This document shows positions 13,821 to 17,394 of a stretch of DNA of 17,394 nucleotides, one piece after another. Position numbers and translations under genes: made by a program. The stretch is from Acidobacteriota bacterium (GTDB lineage: Bacteria > Acidobacteriota > Terriglobia > UBA7540). The DNA lies in contig JAKAWO010000020.1 in assembly GCA_021827255.1 (NCBI GenBank), positions 1 to 17,394 on the forward strand, written 5' to 3'. The notes below the pieces were generated by a model, which saw only the letters and a list, made by a program, of their open reading frames with translations, ran no database searches and was not told the DNA's origin. Positions within the stretch are counted from its first letter, which is position 1. The number at the start of each line of letters is the position of its first letter.

Positions 13821-14693
13821 CTATTCGACAAACTCCGCCCGCGCGGCCGAGGGGATAATTCCGGCCGCGTGACCGCGGTCGAGCAACGCTTGGATGGCCA
13901 GCCGTCCCGCTTCGCCGCAGTCGAGCGTCCAGTGGTTCACGTACATGGCGACAAACTGATCTCCGCCCGCGGCGTCGAGGCCGCGCGCGAATTGGAGCGC
14001 GTATCCCAGCGCCGCTTCGCGGTGCTGGAGCGCAAATTCGATGCTGGCCTTCAGCAGGCGGCTGGCCTCCCGGCGAATTTCCGCGGCCAGCGCGCGGCGG
14101 ATCACGTTTCCGCCGAGCGGCAGCGGCGATCCGGTCTCGCGCTTCCACCACTCGCCCAAGTCCACTAGCTTTTTCAAACCGTGCGCGCCGTAGGTTAACT
14201 GACCCTCGTGGATGATGACTCCGGCGTCGGCCTCGCCCTCCGCGACCTTTTTCAGAATCTGGTCAAACGGAACCTCGATCGGTTCAATCGTCGGCTCATA
14301 GAGCTGGAGCGCCAGATACGCGGTCGTCATCTTGCCGGGGATGGCAACCCTTTTCCCCCGGAGTTCTTCCCGGTTGAGCGACGCGCGGCTGACAATCATG
14401 GGGCCATAGCCGTCGCCAAAGCTCGCTCCCGAGGTGAACAGGAGATACCGATCGGCAAGATAAGCATAGGCGTGGAAGGAAACGGCCGTGATGTCGTAAA
14501 CCCCCTCGCGGGCTTTCTGGTTGAGCGTTTCGATGTCTTCAAGCTGGTGGGTAAAACGCAAGTGGCCGGTCGGAATCTTGCGCGTGGCGAGCGCGTAAAA
14601 CATGAAGGCGTCATCCGAGTCCGGACTGTGAGCCAGGGTCAAATGGACCGCGCCAGGCTCTGTTTTCTTGGCTTGTGTCATCGAGAGGGACAT
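13821..14693 (-). CDS. mqnD: 1,4-dihydroxy-6-naphthoate synthase-like protein (futalosine menaquinone pathway)
   Basis: The 290-residue protein has the periplasmic-binding-protein-like fold of the MqnA/MqnD family but no signal peptide, as expected for a cytoplasmic enzyme. Family signs are AHSPDSDDAFMFYAL (21-35), LEDIETLNQKA (51-61), AIPGKMTTAYLAL (117-129) and GVIIHEGQLTY with His162 at the place of the catalytic histidine of MqnD. MqnD converts cyclic dehypoxanthine futalosine to 1,4-dihydroxy-6-naphthoate, a late precursor of menaquinone. MqnA is the closest alternative, but the IHEGQLTY motif supports MqnD. No other mqn gene is in the window. The ATG at 14693 has GGGA about 9 bases upstream and a promoter at 14737-14765. 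The MetE pair follows after 73 bases, so it heads that operon. Confidence 0.85.
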   Translation of the reverse strand: MSLSMTQAKKTEPGAVHLTLAHSPDSDDAFMFYALATRKIPTGHLRFTHQLEDIETLNQKAREGVYDITAVSFHAYAYLADRYLLFTSGASFGDGYGPMIVSRASLNREELRGKRVAIPGKMTTAYLALQLYEPTIEPIEVPFDQILKKVAEGEADAGVIIHEGQLTYGAHGLKKLVDLGEWWKRETGSPLPLGGNVIRRALAAEIRREASRLLKASIEFALQHREAALGYALQFARGLDAAGGDQFVAMYVNHWTLDCGEAGRLAIQALLDRGHAAGIIPSAARAEFVE

Positions 14694-14736
14694 CCAATTC
14701 CCGCTAGCCGGCGTTTCAAGGCTTCAAGTAAACCCC

Positions 14737-14765
14737 ATTTTAGCACAGCACACCCTTCCCCTCAA
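14737..14765 (-). promoter_or_regulatory. Promoter of mqnD and the MetE genes
   Basis: On the minus strand TTGAGG (14765-14760) and TAAAAT (14742-14737) are 17 bases apart, with a TGn extension in front of the -10 (TGCTAAAAT). Transcription would start near 14730, leaving a leader of about 37 bases before mqnD. No riboswitch-like fold is seen in this short leader. Confidence 0.6.
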
Positions 14766-14848
14766 ACGAACAGCGACCCCCAAAATCCGCGATGGAAGCG
14801 TTCAGGGGGTTGCTGCGCGCTGGCCCGATACCCGGCTTCGCAAGCAAC

Positions 14849-14932
14849 TCATCCCCGCGCCGCCAGATTCGTCAACCGCTCCTCCCTGGCTTCGAGCTTG
14901 ATCGGCAATAACCTTTGCTGTAATTTGTCCAT
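14849..14932 (-). pseudogene. Possible transposase N-terminus relic (27 codons)
   Basis: The short frame ATG 14932 to TGA 14849 reads MDKLQQRLLPIKLEAREERL and seven more residues. The LPIKLEAREERLT segment resembles, from memory, the N-terminal stretch of some DDE transposases that begin shortly before a conserved core; nothing of the core is present. It sits in the otherwise non-coding gap between the divergent mqnD and KDG kinase genes, next to an inverted repeat (14981-14994). A small real peptide or chance similarity are alternatives. Confidence 0.25.
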
Positions 14933-14980
14933 CGCAGTCCACCTTGCGGGTGTCGCGTTTTTCAATCCCAAGCTGCTTAT

Positions 14981-14994
14981 AACACTTTAGTGTT
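14981..14994. promoter_or_regulatory. Inverted repeat AACACT-TT-AGTGTT, operator-like
   Basis: A perfect 6-bp inverted repeat with a 2-base centre lies 134 bases upstream of the KDG kinase gene and about 290 bases upstream of mqnD. The size and symmetry fit a binding site for a dimeric repressor (GntR or LacI type), but it could also be the end of a decayed mobile element. Confidence 0.3.
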
Positions 14995-15060
14995 CTGCTT
15001 TTTCTGCCTTCCTTAATCGCGGTTGTTGGGCCGCGTCGCGGGCGACAAAACAAGCTGATT

Positions 15061-15087
15061 TTTTCCCGGAAAAGCCCTATATTGGGC
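15061..15087 (+). promoter_or_regulatory. Probable promoter/operator of KDG kinase gene with two palindromes
   Basis: TATATT (15078-15083) is a good -10 candidate. Seventeen bases upstream lies only a weak -35 (CTGATT), as often seen at activator-dependent or repressed promoters. The spacer contains the perfect palindrome TTTTCC-C-GGAAAA (15061-15073), and the -10 is flanked by GCCC and GGGC (15074-15087). A regulator bound here would block or position RNA polymerase. Transcription would start near 15090, 38 bases before the KDG kinase ATG. Confidence 0.4.
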
Positions 15088-15127
15088 GTTTGCGCAAGAG
15101 GATCAAACTCGGGCGGAGGTAAAGCAA

Positions 15128-16156
15128 ATGGCAGACGTGGTGACGTTTGGCGAGGCGATGGTTCGCTTGGCGCCGCCGCATTTCCAGCGGATCGAGCAGG
15201 CAACCTCCTTCGACGTTCAAGTCGGCGGAGGCGAGCTGAACGTCGCAGTCGGCGTGGCGCGGCTGGGACTTCAAAGCGCGTGGGTCTCGCGCCTTCCCAA
15301 AAACGCTCTGGCGCGTCTGATTCAGAACCGCGCTCGCCAATCCGGCGTGGACACCTCCGGCATCGTCTGGGCCGACGACGGGCGCGTGGGCGTTTACTTT
15401 GTCGAATTCGGCGCCGCGCCGCGCGCCAGCTCCGTGCTCTACGACCGCGCCAATACCGCCATTAGCGCCATTCGTCCCGGCGAGGTGGACTGGAAAAAGG
15501 TTTTCCAAGGCGTCCGGTGGTTCCACACCAGCGGCATCACTCCCGCGCTCAGCGATTCCGCCGCTGCCGTCACGCGCGAAGCGCTCGAAGCCGCCAAGCA
15601 AGCCGGCCTCACCACCAGTTACGATCTGAACTTTCGCGGCAAGCTTTGGTCGCCCGAAAAAGCCCAGGCCATCCAGGAGCCGATGATGCAATGGGTGGAC
15701 GTGCTGATGACCACCGAAGAAGACACAAGCGTGGTCTTCAAGATCCGCGCCGAGGGCAAAACCGACGCCCGCGGTTTCACGCAAGTTTCGAGCGAGACTT
15801 ATAAGGAAGTGGCGCGCCGCCTCTCGGAAAAATTCCGCTTCCAAGCCGTGGCCGTCACGCTGCGCGAAAATCCGCTCATTTGGCGGAACACCTGGACGGC
15901 CATTGCTTACGCGGAGGGAAAGTTTTTTGAAGACACCAAATACGACTTGGAGATTGTGGACCGCATTGGCGGCGGCGACTCCTTCAGCGCCGGATTCATT
16001 TACGGCCGCCTCGCCAAAAATTCCTGGGAGGCCGGTGTGCGTTACGGCAACGCCTTCAGCGCTCTCAAGCACTCCATGCCGGGCGACTTCAACTGGGCCA
16101 CGCTGCAGGAAGTCGAGGGATTGCTGAAGGGCGCGAGCCTGCGCGTGGCGCGATAA
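15128..16156 (+). CDS. kdgK: 2-dehydro-3-deoxygluconokinase (PfkB family)
   Basis: The 342-residue sugar kinase of the ribokinase/PfkB family phosphorylates 2-keto-3-deoxygluconate to KDPG with ATP. Visible motifs are VTFGEAMVRL at the N-terminus, the sugar-binding QVGGGELNVAVGVARLG (31-47), SYDLNFRGKLW (164-174) and the PfkB signature DRIGGGDSFSAGFIYG with the catalytic base Asp284. GGAGG (15115-15119) stands 8 bases before ATG 15128. The KDPG aldolase gene follows after 109 bases, which fixes the likely substrate: together they form the lower part of uronate/pectin degradation or the semi-phosphorylative Entner-Doudoroff route, giving pyruvate and glyceraldehyde-3-phosphate. A related fructo- or inosine-type kinase is less likely because of this neighbour. 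Confidence 0.9.
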   Translation: MADVVTFGEAMVRLAPPHFQRIEQATSFDVQVGGGELNVAVGVARLGLQSAWVSRLPKNALARLIQNRARQSGVDTSGIVWADDGRVGVYFVEFGAAPRASSVLYDRANTAISAIRPGEVDWKKVFQGVRWFHTSGITPALSDSAAAVTREALEAAKQAGLTTSYDLNFRGKLWSPEKAQAIQEPMMQWVDVLMTTEEDTSVVFKIRAEGKTDARGFTQVSSETYKEVARRLSEKFRFQAVAVTLRENPLIWRNTWTAIAYAEGKFFEDTKYDLEIVDRIGGGDSFSAGFIYGRLAKNSWEAGVRYGNAFSALKHSMPGDFNWATLQEVEGLLKGASLRVAR

Positions 16157-16192
16157 ACTGTCGCCATAGTCGCAATCAATAATCGAAGCTGG

Positions 16193-16250
16193 CGCAGACC
16201 TTCAGGCCTGCGTTCCGCCGGAGCGGAGCGGCCATGTCCCCTCCGCCGGA
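16193..16250. repeat. Short hairpin and direct repeats in kdgK-eda spacer
   Basis: The 109-base spacer contains CGCAG (16193-16197) paired with CTGCG (16208-16212) and two copies of TCCGCCGGA (16214-16222 and 16242-16250). It may be a dispersed intergenic repeat or an mRNA-stabilising element. No T-tract follows, so read-through from kdgK to the aldolase gene is expected. Confidence 0.3.
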
Positions 16251-16265
16251 AGACGAGGCAAAACG

Positions 16266-16928
16266 ATGGCGTGGTCAAAACAAAAGGCTCTTGACCTGAT
16301 TCGCAAGCTGGGCGTGGTTCCTATCGTTCGCGTCTCTTCCACGGAAGATGCGCCTCGCGCCATCGAAGCGATCGTGGCGGGGGGCCTCAACGTTGTTGAA
16401 ATCACTATGACCGTCCCGAACGCCCTCCGCGTGCTGGAACGAGTGGCCAGCCAGATGGGCGCCCAAGTTCTGATCGGCGGCGGAACGATTCTCGATCCCG
16501 AGACTTGCCGCGCCGCATTGCTTTCTGGCGCGGAATTCATCGTCACCCCCTCCGTGGACCCGAAGGTCATTGAAATGGCCCGGCGCTACAGCAAGGCCGC
16601 TATTCCCGGCGCGCTCAGTCCCACGGAGATTCTTCATGCCTGGCAATCCGGCGCTGACATGGTCAAAATCTTCCCCTGCGAGCCGGTCGGCGGTCCCCGA
16701 TACATCAAGGCTCTGCGCAGTCCTTTTCCTCACATCGAATTCGTCCCCACCGGCGGCGTGGACCTGAAAACCACTCCCGAATACATCCAGGCCGGCGCCG
16801 CCGCCGTCGCCGTGGGCGGTGAAATGGTCAGCGCCCAAGCTCTTCGAGAGGGCAAATTAGAAATCATCACCGAAAACGCCCGCCGCTACCTTGAGGCCGT
16901 CCGCTCCGCTCGCCAAGCCCTCGCGTAA
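16266..16928 (+). CDS. eda: 2-dehydro-3-deoxy-phosphogluconate (KDPG) aldolase
   Basis: The 220-residue class I aldolase cleaves KDPG to pyruvate and glyceraldehyde-3-phosphate. Hallmarks are GVVPIVRV near the N-terminus, the catalytic Glu45 in VVEITM, IGGGTILDPE (70-79), TPSVDPKVI and the Schiff-base Lys134 in ADMVKIFPCEPVGG, followed by VPTGGVDL. Length and all active-site residues are standard for the KDPG/KHG aldolase family; some members also cleave 4-hydroxy-2-oxoglutarate. GAGG (16255-16258) lies 7 bases before the ATG at 16266. It is paired with the upstream KDG kinase, probably in one transcript. Confidence 0.94.
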   Translation: MAWSKQKALDLIRKLGVVPIVRVSSTEDAPRAIEAIVAGGLNVVEITMTVPNALRVLERVASQMGAQVLIGGGTILDPETCRAALLSGAEFIVTPSVDPKVIEMARRYSKAAIPGALSPTEILHAWQSGADMVKIFPCEPVGGPRYIKALRSPFPHIEFVPTGGVDLKTTPEYIQAGAAAVAVGGEMVSAQALREGKLEIITENARRYLEAVRSARQALA

Positions 16929-16973
16929 GGCCGGTGGCTGCCTGCCATCGGATTGCAAGAGGAACCAGAGAGG

Positions 16974-17273
16974 TCAGCGGGGTTTGTGGCCGTTGCCTTC
17001 GATCCCTTGGATGAAGCGGTCCATTCGCTCGAAGAGTTGGGTCATTTTTAACTCGAGGGATTGCAGCCGAGTTTCGTGGCCATTCATTCGCTCGACCAGG
17101 TGGATTTCAGCCTGCGCCAGCCTGCCCACCAGATCGGTGACGGCGGCGATTTGCTCGCCGTGCTTGGCGGCGACCGCCCGCAACTCGGCCATTTCCTCGT
17201 CGTGCTTCTGCATGGACGCCGTCAGTTGCGCCTGCTGCTCGACGATAAATGCCATGGTCCGCTCGAGGTCCAT
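16974..17273 (-). CDS. Small coiled-coil protein of unknown function
   Basis: The 99-residue protein starts MDLERTMAFIVEQQAQLTAS and is almost entirely helical, with heptad-like hydrophobic spacing (roughly residues 5-90), no Cys, no signal peptide and a short basic tail (HKPR). It looks like an oligomeric coiled coil. Similar small proteins with a MDLE-x-TM-x-FI-x-EQQAQ start are, as far as I recall, scattered through acidobacterial genomes without known function. ATG at 17273 has AGG a few bases upstream. It is convergent with eda, and the end of an IS5-type element lies only some 10 to 20 bases upstream, so its native promoter has probably been displaced. Confidence 0.7.
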   Translation of the reverse strand: MDLERTMAFIVEQQAQLTASMQKHDEEMAELRAVAAKHGEQIAAVTDLVGRLAQAEIHLVERMNGHETRLQSLELKMTQLFERMDRFIQGIEGNGHKPR

Positions 17274-17282
17274 AAGCCTGAT

Positions 17283-17394
17283 TCTAAGAGCTTATCCGTA
17301 AATAGCTATTGTCTGCCGCCAGCAGATCATGGCCGCAGCCAAGGTCAGCAGGGCGACATAGCCTTCTTCGGTCTTCTCAAAACTCACCAGGAGC
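17283..17394 (-). mobile_element. End of an IS5-family insertion sequence
   Basis: The transposase stop is embedded in AGAGCTTATCCGTAAATA (17287-17304), which looks like an IS5-type terminal inverted repeat. Similar ends (GGATAAGCTCT on the other strand) occur in IS427/IS1031-group elements. The exact boundary and any target duplication cannot be fixed because the other end is outside the window. Confidence 0.5.
17292..17394 (-). CDS. IS5-type transposase, C-terminal end (cut by window edge)
   Basis: The last 34 codons before TAA at 17294-17292 read LLVSFEKTEEGYVALLTLAA and then AMICWRQTIAIYG. The pattern of basic/aromatic RYEK- or SFEK-like, YxALLxLAAAMICWR at the extreme C-terminus is typical of IS5-family (IS1031/IS427-like) DDE transposases, where the tail follows the catalytic glutamate. 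The catalytic residues are outside the window, so integrity cannot be judged. The stop codon is within a few bases of the element end. Confidence 0.75.
   Translation of the reverse strand, partial: LLVSFEKTEEGYVALLTLAAAMICWRQTIAIYG

Noticed and set aside
13748..13831. N-terminal extension of the MetE partner gene into mqnD
   Set aside because: It would overlap the end of mqnD, while ATG 13747 has a good Shine-Dalgarno and precedes the conserved SSYPRIG motif.
15077..16072. Long minus-strand open frame of 331 codons opposite kdgK
   Set aside because: It is antisense to a clear PfkB kinase with all motifs intact; long antisense frames are expected in GC-rich DNA.
1..17394. CRISPR array, prophage, toxin-antitoxin or defence system, tRNA or rRNA genes
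   Set aside because: I looked for regular repeats, phage or defence-type proteins and tRNA-like cloverleaf ends and saw none; the window is metabolic apart from the IS end.

Overview
The window is about 17.4 kb of GC-rich, densely coding chromosomal DNA from a Gram-negative-type bacterium. No rRNA marker is present. The gene content fits the Acidobacteriota or a related soil phylum: the futalosine menaquinone enzyme MqnD, a MetE split into two short genes, a ccsA/hemX-hemA-hemC-cobA/hemD operon, a PilZ-zinc ribbon-PilZ protein and an Entner-Doudoroff-type KDG kinase/KDPG aldolase pair. That placement is inference, not proof. Most of the window is housekeeping metabolism; the only mobile DNA is an IS5-type transposase end at the right edge and a possible relic near 14.9 kb.

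Layout. (1) 1-2150, minus strand: ribosomal protein S1 (rpsA), with its own promoter, followed by the start of an HU/IHF-type DNA-binding protein that is cut by the window edge, the same order as rpsA-ihfB in enterobacteria. (2) 2150-2545: spacer without a convincing gene. (3) 2546-7291, minus strand: a tetrapyrrole operon in the order ccsA/hemX-like, hemA, hemC, cobA-hemD fusion, driven from an extended -10 promoter. It makes uroporphyrinogen III and diverts it to precorrin-2 and siroheme. (4) 7403-9353, minus strand: a siroheme-dependent sulfite (or nitrite) reductase, preceded by what looks like a complete cysteine-responsive transcription attenuator (promoter, Cys-rich leader peptide, nested hairpins, intrinsic terminator). 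(5) 9575-10423, plus strand: a double-PilZ protein. (6) 10454-14765, minus strand: mqnD, two MetE-family genes with an ATGA overlap, and an MFS exporter, from a promoter upstream of mqnD. (7) 15061-16928, plus strand: KDG kinase and KDPG aldolase. (8) 16974-17394, minus strand: a small coiled-coil protein with an IS5-type element ending about 10-20 bases upstream of its start codon.

The genes from 2.5 to 14 kb share a sulfur and tetrapyrrole theme. The cobA-hemD fusion supplies siroheme precursors, the reductase next door needs siroheme and makes sulfide for cysteine, and the split MetE carries sulfur on into methionine. The most notable observation is the leader at 9157-9353. A short ORF with three consecutive Cys codons (five Cys within ten residues, all TGT/TGC) lies inside a long hairpin. 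Two further hairpins abut it with no gap, and the last is an intrinsic terminator just before the reductase start codon. Part of the first hairpin can pair with the 5' arm of the terminator, as expected for his/trp-type attenuation, here sensing Cys-tRNA. A second candidate control element is a perfect 10-bp inverted repeat that buries the Shine-Dalgarno sequence of hemA directly against its start codon.
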